This document shows, piece by piece, positions 55,323-63,178 of a stretch of DNA of 64,000 nt. A model generated the notes under the pieces. The model was not told the origin of the DNA and made no database searches. It saw only the letters and a list, made by a program, of their open reading frames with translations. Every line of letters starts with the position of its first letter. The stretch's first letter is position 1. The DNA is from Devosia neptuniae. Its GTDB lineage: Bacteria > Pseudomonadota > Alphaproteobacteria > Rhizobiales > Devosiaceae. The stretch covers positions 124,001 to 188,000 of the forward strand of contig NZ_CP104965.1 of the NCBI RefSeq assembly GCF_025452235.1, read 5' to 3'. Both the position numbers and the translations under genes were made by a program.

Positions 55323-55431
55323 CAATGGCAAAACTGTATAAGCGTTGCGGGATGGATATGGCGTAATCCGCGCCTTCTGCTAAAGGCAGCAAGCGGGTCG
55401 CCGAGCCGGATCGCGCGGGGCGGAGCGCCAA

Positions 55432-56454
55432 TTGCAGCATCACAAGCTGGCCACGATAGAAGACGTTGCGGCAATCGCCGGCGTATCCATCGCTACGGTC
55501 AGCCGGGCCATTAACGATCCGGGCAAGGTCGCCGACGAAACGCGGCGCCGCGTCACCCAGGCCGTCGCCCAGACAGGCTATACGACCAATGCCATGGCGC
55601 GCTCGCTGCGCATGCGCCGCTCCAAGATGATCCTGATTCTGGCGCCCGATGTGGGTGACCCGAACTTTTCCAATATTCTGGTGGGGCTGGAAACCGAGGC
55701 CAGCAAGCGCGGCTATGGCGTGCTGATCGGCAATACCCAGAACGATCCGGCGCGCGAGACCGATTATCTGCGTTTCATCAGTTCCAACCAGGCTGATGGA
55801 CTGATCCTGTTCACCGGGCACCTGCCCTATGGCTTTGGCAATGAGGGCGGCGAGTCGCGCCTGCCGCCCATGGTGGCGGTCAATGAGCCGGTCTCCAATA
55901 GCGATGTGCCCTTTGTGGGCGTGGACAATTTCGAGGGCTCGCGCGTTGCCGCCGAGCATCTGATTTCCCAGGGGCACCGCCGCATTGCCTTTATCGGGCG
56001 CTCGACCAGCAAGGCGGTCAATATCCTGCGCGAAAAGGGTTATCGCGCTGCGCTTGAGGGCCATGGCATCACCATCGACCCCCGCCTGATCCTGGACGGC
56101 GACGGCACCACCGAAAGCGGCCGCGCCGCCGCCGAGCATATGTTCGTGCGCGACGTGCTGCCCACCGCATTTTTATGCGTCAACGACGTCACCGCGCTCG
56201 GCGTCATCATCGCCCTGACCGCCCGGCGCTACGAACTGCCCCGCCAGTTCTCGGTGATGGGCTTTGACGACATCACCTTTGCCAGCTTCGTGTCGCCGTC
56301 ACTGACCACGATGAAGCAGCCGCGATTGAAGATCGGCGAGGAAGCCATGGACCTGCTCTTGGCGCTGCTCGAAGGCAAAAGCGTCGAGCGCAAGCAGGTA
56401 TTGCTGCGCAGCGAATTGATCGTGCGCAATTCTGTTGGGCAGGTTGGGCGATAG
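55432..56454 (+). CDS. LacI family transcriptional regulator
   Basis: A 340-residue regulator. The HTH and hinge region reads LATIEDVAAIAGVSIATVSR, AINDPGKVADETRRRVTQAV, NAMARSLRM, followed by a periplasmic-binding-protein-like effector domain (MILILAPDVGDPNFSNILVG; VGVDNFEGSRVAAEHLISQG; SVMGFDDITFASFVSPSLTT). The start appears to be a TTG at 55432 with CGGAG upstream, as no in-frame ATG precedes the HTH. It probably represses the divergent sugar ABC operon through the TGTAAA-TTTACA sites. Confidence 0.9.
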   Translation: MQHHKLATIEDVAAIAGVSIATVSRAINDPGKVADETRRRVTQAVAQTGYTTNAMARSLRMRRSKMILILAPDVGDPNFSNILVGLETEASKRGYGVLIGNTQNDPARETDYLRFISSNQADGLILFTGHLPYGFGNEGGESRLPPMVAVNEPVSNSDVPFVGVDNFEGSRVAAEHLISQGHRRIAFIGRSTSKAVNILREKGYRAALEGHGITIDPRLILDGDGTTESGRAAAEHMFVRDVLPTAFLCVNDVTALGVIIALTARRYELPRQFSVMGFDDITFASFVSPSLTTMKQPRLKIGEEAMDLLLALLEGKSVERKQVLLRSELIVRNSVGQVGR

Positions 56455-56477
56455 GGTAAGACCGCTGAATAGGCTGA

Positions 56478-56572
56478 GAGACCTCATGGTGAGCTTGTCG
56501 AACCACGAGGTCGCGCGAGTGGAGGCTTCGGTGGCACGACCTCGTCCTTCGACAGGCTCAGGAGGAGGCCTA
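56478..56572. repeat. Inverted repeat related to 48983-49069
   Basis: The arms at about 56478-56514 and 56531-56572 read ACCTCATGGTGAGCTTGTCG and, inverted, CGTCCTTCGACAGGCTCAGG. They match the element between ykoF and thiX in order and spacing. Confidence 0.85.
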
Positions 56573-56696
56573 CTTATGCTGCGGCGTAGATGGACACGCG
56601 CCGGGCTCAATCTACATTCAGCTTGGCAGACGGAGAGTCGATCCAGCCCCCTCCCCTCGAGGGGGAGTGTTCACTCGGAACTCCCCCACCCACGGG

Positions 56697-56797
56697 GTCA
56701 TTCCGGCGCAGGCCGGAATCCAGGTCCGTGGCTCACCCGGCCATCCAGCGCCGGGATGGCCTTCAGCATGGATTCCGGCCTGCGCCGGAATGACACC
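56697..56797. repeat. Palindromic repeat related to 25405-25507
   Basis: A left arm from 56697 (GTCATTCCGGCGCAGGCCGG) and a right arm 56765-56797 (ending GCGCCGGAATGACACC) form an interrupted palindrome. The right arm matches the right arm of the element at 25474-25507 almost exactly. Confidence 0.88.
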
Positions 56798-56851
56798 GTG
56801 AGTACTTTCAACATTCAGCACCCCCCGTCCATGGAGTGCGCGACCCTTGCG

Positions 56852-57427
56852 TCAGCCAATCAACAAAGCCGAGGTAACCTCAAGGCTTCGGTCCTCGCGG
56901 ACCTGCTCCGGCTCCCCTGCCCGCTCGCCCAACACCTGATCACGCTCGCGGATCAGCGCCTCGATTTCCGGCTGATATTGGGTGACGATGGCCGTCAGCC
57001 AGCGATTGACCAGATAGGACGGCTTGGCCAATTGCATGTCGAAGCGGGGCAAGAGCGCAATCGTCGCCTCGGCTGGCAGCCAGGCGTCCCCGACCACCCA
57101 TTGGTTGACCGTGAACAGCCGATGCAGCTTGCCGAAGGCATCGACGCCGATGGCGATCAGGTGATGCACCGGGCCATTGGCGCCGTCCGGCCGGACGAAG
57201 CAGTGGTAGTGGCCGTGCTCGGTGCCGTCGGCAGCGGGGAGATGGCAATGGTAGTACCATTGCCCGCCGCTTTCGGGATCGAACACATCGCCGGGCGGGT
57301 AATGCGCCCAGGCTTCGACGGACGCCGCATCGCGCAGGGTTTCGCGCAACACGTTTTCACCGGATTTGGCCAGCAGCCGCTCGCAAAAGGCAGCTTCCTG
57401 CGCGGCGCGTTCGCGTTGCTCGTCCAT
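56852..57427 (-). CDS. His-rich conserved hypothetical protein in the sulfur operon
   Basis: A 191-residue protein without signal peptide or membrane segment. The most striking part is QWYYHCHLPAADGTEHGHYH followed by CF, with five His and two Cys in a short stretch, and later VHHLIAIG and LFTVNQWVVGDAWLPAEA. The His/Cys cluster could bind a metal. It may belong to a small alphaproteobacterial domain-of-unknown-function family (possibly DUF6969), but I cannot confirm that. It starts 12 bases after the PCAA-repeat gene's stop on the same strand, so it is probably the last gene of the rhodanese-YeeE operon. Confidence 0.7.
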   Translation of the reverse strand: MDEQRERAAQEAAFCERLLAKSGENVLRETLRDAASVEAWAHYPPGDVFDPESGGQWYYHCHLPAADGTEHGHYHCFVRPDGANGPVHHLIAIGVDAFGKLHRLFTVNQWVVGDAWLPAEATIALLPRFDMQLAKPSYLVNRWLTAIVTQYQPEIEALIRERDQVLGERAGEPEQVREDRSLEVTSALLIG

Positions 57428-57439
57428 CCTCGCTCTCCG

Positions 57440-57865
57440 CTATTGCGCCCCGGCGGCGCAGGGATTGACTGCAGCACAGGGGGCGGCAGCCGCGCAAGGC
57501 GCTGCGGCGGCACAGGGCGCGGCAACCGGCGCCGGAGCACCCGCCGCACAGGGATTGCCCACGGCTGCCGGGGCCCCGGCAGCACAGGGATTGGCCAGGG
57601 CAGCTGGTGCACCCGCAGCGCAGGGATTGCCAGCGGCGCATGGATTGGCCGGCGCTGCAGCAGCACAGGGATTAGCGGCCGGAGCCGCAGCGGCGCAGGG
57701 GTTCCCGGCCGCACAAGGATTGCCCGCGGCACATGGATTTGCCGCAGCACTGGCGGCCGGAACTGGTGCCGGCGCGCGATTGCTCGACGCCACATGGTCG
57801 GCGGCAACGGCGGCGGTGGCGACCAGGGCAGCGGCGCCAAACAGCAGAGTATTACGAGCGCTCAT
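57440..57865 (-). CDS. Small protein with twelve PCAA (mostly NPCAAG) repeats
   Basis: A 141-residue protein starting with a signal peptide or anchor (MSARNTLLFGAAALVATAAV followed by AADH). From about residue 45 to the end it is made of short repeats: twelve PCAA units, nine of them NPC, spaced by Gly, Ala and Pro, with almost no charged residues. All cysteines are in this repeat. Its ATG overlaps the YeeE/YedE gene's stop by four bases, so it is made with a sulfur-compound transporter and an exported rhodanese. A periplasmic persulfide carrier or metal-binding protein is possible; neither is shown. The open frame upstream of 57865 is out of phase with YeeE and not used. Confidence 0.8.
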   Translation of the reverse strand: MSARNTLLFGAAALVATAAVAADHVASSNRAPAPVPAASAAANPCAAGNPCAAGNPCAAAAPAANPCAAAAPANPCAAGNPCAAGAPAALANPCAAGAPAAVGNPCAAGAPAPVAAPCAAAAPCAAAAPCAAVNPCAAGAQ

Positions 57866-59070
57866 TTGGCTTTGAATCCGTCCAGACCGAAGAGGGGCCG
57901 CAGGGCGATACCGCCGAAGCTGCCCACGAAAGCGGCGGCAAACCATAGCCAACCATGCACGCTGCCCGAGGCGATGCCGCTGAACAGCGCGCCGATATTG
58001 CAGCCAAAGGAGAGCCGCGCGCCATAACCCATCAGCACGCCACCAATGGCCGCGGCCAGCAGCGACAGGAACGGAAGAGCCGCCTTGGGGGCGAATTTGC
58101 CGGCAAGGCCGGCAGCCAGCGCGGCGCCGAGGATCAGCCCGAAATCCATCACCGAGGTGCTGTCCTGGAGCACGCTGGAGCGCAGGGCTTCGGCTTGCGC
58201 CGGCCAGGTCCAGAATTCCCAGGTGGCGACCGGCACACCGACGGCCTGCGCGATCTTGGCACCCCAGAGGCCAAAGCCATAGGTGATCGACCAGGGGTGA
58301 CCCGCCACCAGCAGCGTCAGCACATTGAGCCCGGCCAGTGCCAATCCAGCGCCGATCAGCGGCCAGGGCCCACGCAACAGCCGCGACCAGCCGCGATTGG
58401 CCGGAGCCTTGATGGCTTCCAGGCTGCCATGCGCCCGGCGCTCGATCAGCACCGTGATCAGCGCCACCGCGCCCAGGCCGAGCACCGTCACCAGCAGCGC
58501 CAGCGGCACGCCAAGGCTGGTGCCCAGGCTGATGGCCGGCAGCGATGGCTGGGTGAGCCAGAACGGCAAATGGGCCGTGCCCAGCAGAGCGCCGACGATA
58601 AAGAACGCCAGCGTCACCAGCATACGCGCGCTGCCGCCGCCCACGGTGAACAAGGTGCCCGAGCCGCAGCCGCCACCCAATTGCATGCCCAGCCCGAACA
58701 AAGCCGCGCCGAACAACACCGAAACGCCCACCGGCGCGGTGGCTCCGGCCAGCGGCTGCCCGAATGGATTGCCCAAAGTGAGCAATGGAATGAAAGCCAG
58801 CGCCGCGACGCCGATCATCAGCATCTGCGCGCGCATGGCGTGGCCGCGCTTTTCCACTACCAGCCGGCGCCAGCCGCCGGTGAAGCCGAACGAGGCGTGA
58901 TAGAGGGTGAGGCCGAGCAGGCTCCCGATCAGGAATAAAGCCGCCTGCCGCAGATCGACCAGCTGCCAGATGGCGAGCGTGCCGATGGCGAGGGCGAGAC
59001 TGGCGAACCACACCGGGCCGCGATCGAAGGGAATGGCTGGACGGATCGAGCCCGCTGTTGCGTCTGTCAT
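57862..59070 (-). CDS. YeeE/YedE family sulfur-compound transporter
   Basis: A 402-residue membrane protein with two similar halves. The family cysteines are in MQLGGGCGSGTLFTVGGG and RLSFGCNIGALFSGIASG, known in thiosulfate transporters of this family to pass the substrate. Many membrane helices are visible (for example FASLALAIGTLAIWQL and VGVSVLFGAALFGLGM). It lies between an exported rhodanese gene and the PCAA-repeat gene. ATG 59070 (MTDATAGS) is preferred over a start at 59103. Confidence 0.9.
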   Translation of the reverse strand: MTDATAGSIRPAIPFDRGPVWFASLALAIGTLAIWQLVDLRQAALFLIGSLLGLTLYHASFGFTGGWRRLVVEKRGHAMRAQMLMIGVAALAFIPLLTLGNPFGQPLAGATAPVGVSVLFGAALFGLGMQLGGGCGSGTLFTVGGGSARMLVTLAFFIVGALLGTAHLPFWLTQPSLPAISLGTSLGVPLALLVTVLGLGAVALITVLIERRAHGSLEAIKAPANRGWSRLLRGPWPLIGAGLALAGLNVLTLLVAGHPWSITYGFGLWGAKIAQAVGVPVATWEFWTWPAQAEALRSSVLQDSTSVMDFGLILGAALAAGLAGKFAPKAALPFLSLLAAAIGGVLMGYGARLSFGCNIGALFSGIASGSVHGWLWFAAAFVGSFGGIALRPLFGLDGFKAK

Positions 59071-59137
59071 GAAAGCACCGAAAAATAGTCTTGCCCGGAC
59101 CATGGCCCGGGCAAGTAAAAAAATCTGCTAGAAAATA

Positions 59138-60055
59138 CTAGTTGGTGACGACGGGGCGGCTCGGATCGGCGGTCCATTCGGACATCGAGCCATCATAGAG
59201 CCGCACGTTCTTGAGCCCTTCGACTTCGGACAGGCCGAACCAGGCAATCGAGGCCAGGTGGCCGGTATTGCAGAAGGCGATGAAGTCGGACTTGTCGGCA
59301 ACGCCGGCGGCCTCAGCCAATTGCTTGATGGTCTCGGGGCTCGCAAACGATGCGTTCTGGGCGTCGTAGAACTTGTCGAAATTGATGTTCACGGCGGTCG
59401 GGATATGGCCCAGCGTCTGCACGGTATTGGTCTTTTCCTGGCCGATGAACTGGGCGACGGTGCGCGCGTCGATCAGGTTGGCATCGCTTTCGATGGCGGC
59501 GGTCACTTCCTCGACGCCAGCCAGCAGCTCGGGCCGGAACTCGGCCTTGAAGTCGCCTGCTACGGGGGTGACCGCATCGGTTGAGACTTCGCCATTGGCC
59601 TTGGTCCAGGCGGCATAGCCACCATCGAGAATGGTCACGGCATCATGGCCGAGCACCTTGAAGGTCCAATAGACGCGGGTGGCACCGCCGAATTCGGAGG
59701 CAGAGGAGCCGGCCGGGATGATCACCACCTGGCTGTCGTCATTGACGCCGAGCGCCGCGATGGTGGCCTCGATCTGCTCGGTGGGCGGCAGCATGCCGGG
59801 GACGTTGTTGACCGGCACACGCCAGCCGGCTTCCGAATAGCGGGCCGCGACAGCGCCGGGGACGTGGCCGGCGGCATAGGGATCGACGGTTTCAGCAACG
59901 TCGCGGATATCGAGGACGACCAGGCTCTCATTGCCCAGATGCTCGGTGAGCCAGGCAGCGTCGACCAGCGGCTTGTCGGTCAGGCGCTCGGCCTGGGCGG
60001 CGCCGGTCAGCAGCAGCGCGGCAGCCATGGCGGCGCCAGCAAGGTTGATACGCAT
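59138..60055 (-). CDS. Exported rhodanese-type sulfurtransferase (two domains)
   Basis: A 305-residue protein with a signal peptide (MRINLAGAAMAAALLLTGA to AQA). The two rhodanese domains are an inactive first half (LVVLDIRDVAETVDPYAAGH) and a C-terminal active one (NLIDARTVAQFIGQE). The active-site cysteine is in FIAFCNTGHLASIAWFGLSE. Such enzymes move sulfur from thiosulfate or a persulfide to an acceptor. The signal peptide places it in the periplasm, next to YeeE/YedE and the PCAA-repeat protein, which could be its sulfur acceptor. ATG 60055 gives the signal peptide. Confidence 0.9.
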   Translation of the reverse strand: MRINLAGAAMAAALLLTGAAQAERLTDKPLVDAAWLTEHLGNESLVVLDIRDVAETVDPYAAGHVPGAVAARYSEAGWRVPVNNVPGMLPPTEQIEATIAALGVNDDSQVVIIPAGSSASEFGGATRVYWTFKVLGHDAVTILDGGYAAWTKANGEVSTDAVTPVAGDFKAEFRPELLAGVEEVTAAIESDANLIDARTVAQFIGQEKTNTVQTLGHIPTAVNINFDKFYDAQNASFASPETIKQLAEAAGVADKSDFIAFCNTGHLASIAWFGLSEVEGLKNVRLYDGSMSEWTADPSRPVVTN

Positions 60056-60087
60056 TCGAGGTTCCTTTGAAGTTCGATCGATGAATT

Positions 60088-60103
60088 TGGCACTATAGTG
60101 CCA
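60088..60103. promoter_or_regulatory. 16-bp perfect palindrome upstream of the rhodanese operon
   Basis: TGGCACTATAGTGCCA is self-complementary. It lies 33 bases before the rhodanese ATG in the divergent region shared with the thioredoxin-ccdA pair. The central TATAG may be part of a -10 element. It is a good candidate operator for a sulfur- or redox-responsive regulator not in this window. Confidence 0.6.
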
Positions 60104-60269
60104 CGTCTTCCCGCCCAATGCGGCCCCGCGCCAATCCAAAGCAGGAAGCCCCGTTAAAAAATCTATCTAACAGGTCGGGTATAGATCGAAGGATTGTTCT
60201 CCCGGCGCGCTGGGCAGCGTCGGCCCAGGCGGCGATACTGAGGTCCATCAGATGCTTAGAGAATTCCCC

Positions 60270-60686
60270 ATGCGCCGTTTCGCCCGCCTGCTCATCGCCG
60301 CCCTGCTGGCCCTCGCACCCATTGCCAGCCTCGCCCAGGACGCCCCTGCCCCGGCGACTGAACAAGCAGCGCGCGCCACCGTGCTGGATTTCGAGAGCGA
60401 GACCCAGCTCAATAGGCTGGCGGCGGCGGGCAAGACCGTGGTGTTCTTCTACGCCGCCTGGTGTCCCAATTGCCGCGCCACCGTGGCCGAGCTCAACGCG
60501 CGCTGGGCCGAGGTCAACCCCGACCTGACGCTGGTGATTGCCGATTACGACAAGGAATCCGCGCTCAAGGGCAAGTTCGGCGTGACCTATCAAGACACCT
60601 TCGTGCTGCTCGACACAGAGGGCAATTCGGTCAAGTCGTGGAACAGCGGCGGCGTCGACGGCCTCAACGCCAATAGCCAAAGCTGA
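60270..60686 (+). CDS. Exported thioredoxin-like protein
   Basis: A 138-residue thioredoxin-fold protein. A signal peptide (MRRFARLLIAALLALAPIAS to LAQD) is followed by the redox motif FFYAAWCPNCRATVAELN (Cys65 and Cys68) and TYQDTFVLLDTEGNSVKSW with the cis-proline region altered to a Gln-Asp-Thr. It should be reduced in the periplasm by the CcdA protein encoded next, whose ATG overlaps its TGA. ATG 60252 is an alternative start. The pair faces the rhodanese operon and may supply reducing power to it. Confidence 0.86.
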   Translation: MRRFARLLIAALLALAPIASLAQDAPAPATEQAARATVLDFESETQLNRLAAAGKTVVFFYAAWCPNCRATVAELNARWAEVNPDLTLVIADYDKESALKGKFGVTYQDTFVLLDTEGNSVKSWNSGGVDGLNANSQS

Positions 60687-61408
60687 TGCTCCTCACTATC
60701 GGCTTTGCCTTCATGGCCGGGGTGATCACGGTGCTGTCGCCCTGCGTACTGCCGCTGCTGCCGGTCATTCTGGGCAGCGCCACGCAGGAGGGCAAGGCCC
60801 GGCCAATCGGGCTGATCATCGGCTTTGTCGGCACCTTCACCGCCGCGACTTTGGCATTGAGCTTTCTGGTGCGCGCGCTGGGCGTGCCGCCCGATCTCAA
60901 CCGCGTCCTCGCCGGCGCCGTGCTGATCCTGCTCGGGCTGGTCCTCGCCATCCCGCGATTGCATCTGGGCTTCGAACGCCTGGCCGGCAACCTGGCCAGC
61001 CGCGCTCCGGCGGGTGGTCCATCCTCCGGCTTTGGCGGCGGGCTGGCGGTGGGTGCGGGCCTCGGCCTCGCCTGGAGCCCCTGTGTCGGCCCGATCATGG
61101 CGTCGGTCATCACCCTGGCGCTCAACCAGCAGGTCAATGCGGGCGCTATCGCGGTAACGCTGGCCTTTTCGCTGGGCACGGCCCTGCCCATGGCGGCGAT
61201 CATGCTGGGCGGGCGGCAATTGGTGCGCCGGCTGGGCTGGTTTCAGGCCAATGCCGGCCGCATCCAGCAAGTGCTCGGCATCATTCTCGTGCTGACGGGC
61301 CTTGCCATCTTCCTGGGCTGGGACCGCCAGATCCAGATCCTGCTGCTGACCTGGTTTCCCGATTGGGAACTGGCGCTGACCGGTTGGGAGCCCCGGCCAG
61401 CGCTCTGA
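60686..61408 (+). CDS. ccdA: CcdA family cytochrome c biogenesis/thiol transport protein
   Basis: A 240-residue membrane protein with six or so helices and the two redox cysteines in ITVLSPCVLPLLPVILG and GLAWSPCVGPIMASVI, the CcdA/DsbD core. It passes electrons from cytoplasmic thioredoxin to periplasmic partners. Its start overlaps the stop of the thioredoxin-like gene (TGATG), so that protein is the probable direct partner. No cytochrome c maturation genes are near. Confidence 0.9.
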   Translation: MLLTIGFAFMAGVITVLSPCVLPLLPVILGSATQEGKARPIGLIIGFVGTFTAATLALSFLVRALGVPPDLNRVLAGAVLILLGLVLAIPRLHLGFERLAGNLASRAPAGGPSSGFGGGLAVGAGLGLAWSPCVGPIMASVITLALNQQVNAGAIAVTLAFSLGTALPMAAIMLGGRQLVRRLGWFQANAGRIQQVLGIILVLTGLAIFLGWDRQIQILLLTWFPDWELALTGWEPRPAL

Positions 61409-61415
61409 GCCAAAT

Positions 61416-61441
61416 GGGCCGCCTCTTGGGGGCGGCGGCCC
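61416..61441. terminator. Hairpin between convergent ccdA and binding-protein genes
   Basis: GGGCCGCC (61416-61423) pairs with GGCGGCCC (61434-61441). The gap between the stops is only 40 bases, so it may serve both directions. There is no T-run on either side. Confidence 0.4.
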
Positions 61442-61448
61442 GTCCGGC

Positions 61449-63050
61449 TTACTGTGCGTCCGTCTTGGAAACGCCATCCACGCGGGTCATCGACGAGGGA
61501 TGGCCGGAATAGCCCTGCACGCGCGCGCTGACCACGATGGGCTCGAAGCGCTCGAACATGGGCAGCACGGCCGGCTTCTGCTCGATAAAGACTTCCTGGA
61601 TCTGCTTGATCAACGCCAGGCGCTTGTCGTCATCTCGTTCGCTATTGGCCTCGACCCGCAAGGCGTTGAGCTCGGGAATGTCCCAGGCCGACCGCCACAC
61701 GAAATTGCCGGCATTGTTGGCTTCCAGCGAATTGTCCGGATTGGAGGCGAAATTATCCAGCGACCCCAAAGCCGTCGGCATGAACGAGCCGGTCTGGGGG
61801 ATCAGCAGGTCGAAATCACGTGCCCGGTGCGCGGCGACGATATCGGCGCCATTGCCCTGCTGGATGCTGACGGTGATGCCGATTTCGGCAAGGCTGGCCT
61901 GGATGGCGGTGGCCATGTCGACGCGCGGCGTCTGGGAAATGGTCTTGAGTGTCAGTGAGAACCCATCGGGATACCCGGCTTCCGCCAGCAACGCCTTGGC
62001 CTTTTCGGGCTGCAGCGACCAATCGGGATTGGGGATGGCACCCAGCCAGTCTTCCGGCACCGGCACATTGCGCACGCGGCCATAGGGCCCCAGGATGGTA
62101 TCGGCAATGCCCTTATAGTCGATGCCATAGGCGATGGCTTCGCGCACCAGCGGATTGCTCAGCGGCTCCTTGCCGGCATTCATCGCCAGCACGTAGTAGC
62201 CACCGGTCTTGACCTGGTCGATGACAAAGCCGGCCTTGTTTTCAAAGGTGCGCACATCCGAGGCGGTCAGGGCATTGGCCACGTCGATATCGCCGCGCTC
62301 GAGCATCAGGCGCGCGGCCTGGCTTTCGGGCACGTGGCGCATCAGCACGCGGCGGATGGCGGGTGCCTCGCCCCAGAACTGGTCATTGACTTCGAGCATG
62401 ACGATGTCATTCGGCGTCCAGCGGCGCAGCACATAGGGGCCTGAACCGGCCGTATTGGTGCGCAGCCATTCATTGCCATAGTCGTCATTGCTCACGTGCT
62501 TTTGCACTTCGACGCTGTCGACGACGCTGGAAACACCCACGGCCAGCCGATAGAGCAGCGCCTCGGGGATCACCGCATCGGTGAGTTCCATGCGGAAGGT
62601 CTTGTCATCCACAGCCGAAACCATGGATTCGATATTGTCGGCCGAATAGCCGGCGGTCTTGAAATTGGTGGCGGCGGATTGGTCCAGCTTCATCAGCCGC
62701 ACCAGCGAGAACACCACGTCATTGGCCGTCACCGGATTGCCCGAGGCGAATTTGGCGTCGCGCAGGTGGAAGGTGATGCCGGTATCGTCGATATCCCAGC
62801 TTTCGGCCAGCTGCGGCTTGATGGCATTGCCGTCATTCTGGTCCGAGAAGACCAGCCGGTCATAGGTATTGGCCAGGATTTCCTGAGTTTTGACCTCGGT
62901 GCCCTGCTGGGGGTCGAGCGACAGGACCTGGGCCAGCGAGGTGCCGATGACCAATTGGTCATTGGGCGTCGCGGCGAAAGCCGCAGGCGCCGTGGCGATC
63001 ATGGCGGCCAGCGCCACGCCCGCCACCAGGCGGGAACAAAAATGCTTCAT
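61449..63050 (-). CDS. ABC transporter substrate-binding protein (family 5)
   Basis: A 533-residue periplasmic protein with a signal peptide (MKHFCSRLVAGVALAAMIA to FAATP). Family 5 landmarks include SLAQVLSLDPQQGTEVKTQE, LAESWDIDDTGITFHLRDAK, FASGNPVTANDVVFSLVRLM and NPLVREAIAYGIDYKGIADT. No permease or ATPase gene is adjacent on this strand in the window, and ccdA follows convergently. Its partners may lie beyond 64 kb, as the same candidate operator occurs in front of the operon starting there. ATG 63050. Confidence 0.9.
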   Translation of the reverse strand: MKHFCSRLVAGVALAAMIATAPAAFAATPNDQLVIGTSLAQVLSLDPQQGTEVKTQEILANTYDRLVFSDQNDGNAIKPQLAESWDIDDTGITFHLRDAKFASGNPVTANDVVFSLVRLMKLDQSAATNFKTAGYSADNIESMVSAVDDKTFRMELTDAVIPEALLYRLAVGVSSVVDSVEVQKHVSNDDYGNEWLRTNTAGSGPYVLRRWTPNDIVMLEVNDQFWGEAPAIRRVLMRHVPESQAARLMLERGDIDVANALTASDVRTFENKAGFVIDQVKTGGYYVLAMNAGKEPLSNPLVREAIAYGIDYKGIADTILGPYGRVRNVPVPEDWLGAIPNPDWSLQPEKAKALLAEAGYPDGFSLTLKTISQTPRVDMATAIQASLAEIGITVSIQQGNGADIVAAHRARDFDLLIPQTGSFMPTALGSLDNFASNPDNSLEANNAGNFVWRSAWDIPELNALRVEANSERDDDKRLALIKQIQEVFIEQKPAVLPMFERFEPIVVSARVQGYSGHPSSMTRVDGVSKTDAQ

Positions 63051-63079
63051 TGAACTTCCTCCGTTTGATACGGCACAAC

Positions 63080-63107
63080 ATAATATGTCGGTTGTATCTC
63101 GTATTAT
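63080..63107. promoter_or_regulatory. Candidate FCD-regulator operator region
   Basis: ATAATATGTCGG (63080-63091) and, on the minus strand, ATAATACGAGATACAAC (63107-63091) lie side by side between the divergent binding-protein and regulator genes. Both resemble ATAGTATGTCATAC at 63911-63924. Confidence 0.5.
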
Positions 63108-63178
63108 GATTATGGCTTTTGCAGGAAATGGCAAGAGGGCTGTGCTAAAAGGTCGTGCGAGCGACGGGGAAGTCGAGG

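Larger units (their letters stand above)
56455..56851. other. Repeat-filled gap between LacI and His-rich protein genes
   Basis: Nearly 400 bases between convergent genes with no supported gene. It contains two palindromic repeats (56478-56572 and 56697-56797) and a CCCCTCGAGGGGG unit with AGTGTTCACTC at about 56650-56676. The latter resembles AGTGTTCACTC at 25376 next to the other copy. Confidence 0.75.

Noticed and set aside
57470..57740. Short regularly spaced repeats resembling a CRISPR array
   Set aside because: The repeats are codons of the NPCAAG protein units, the spacing is too short and irregular, and no cas gene is near.
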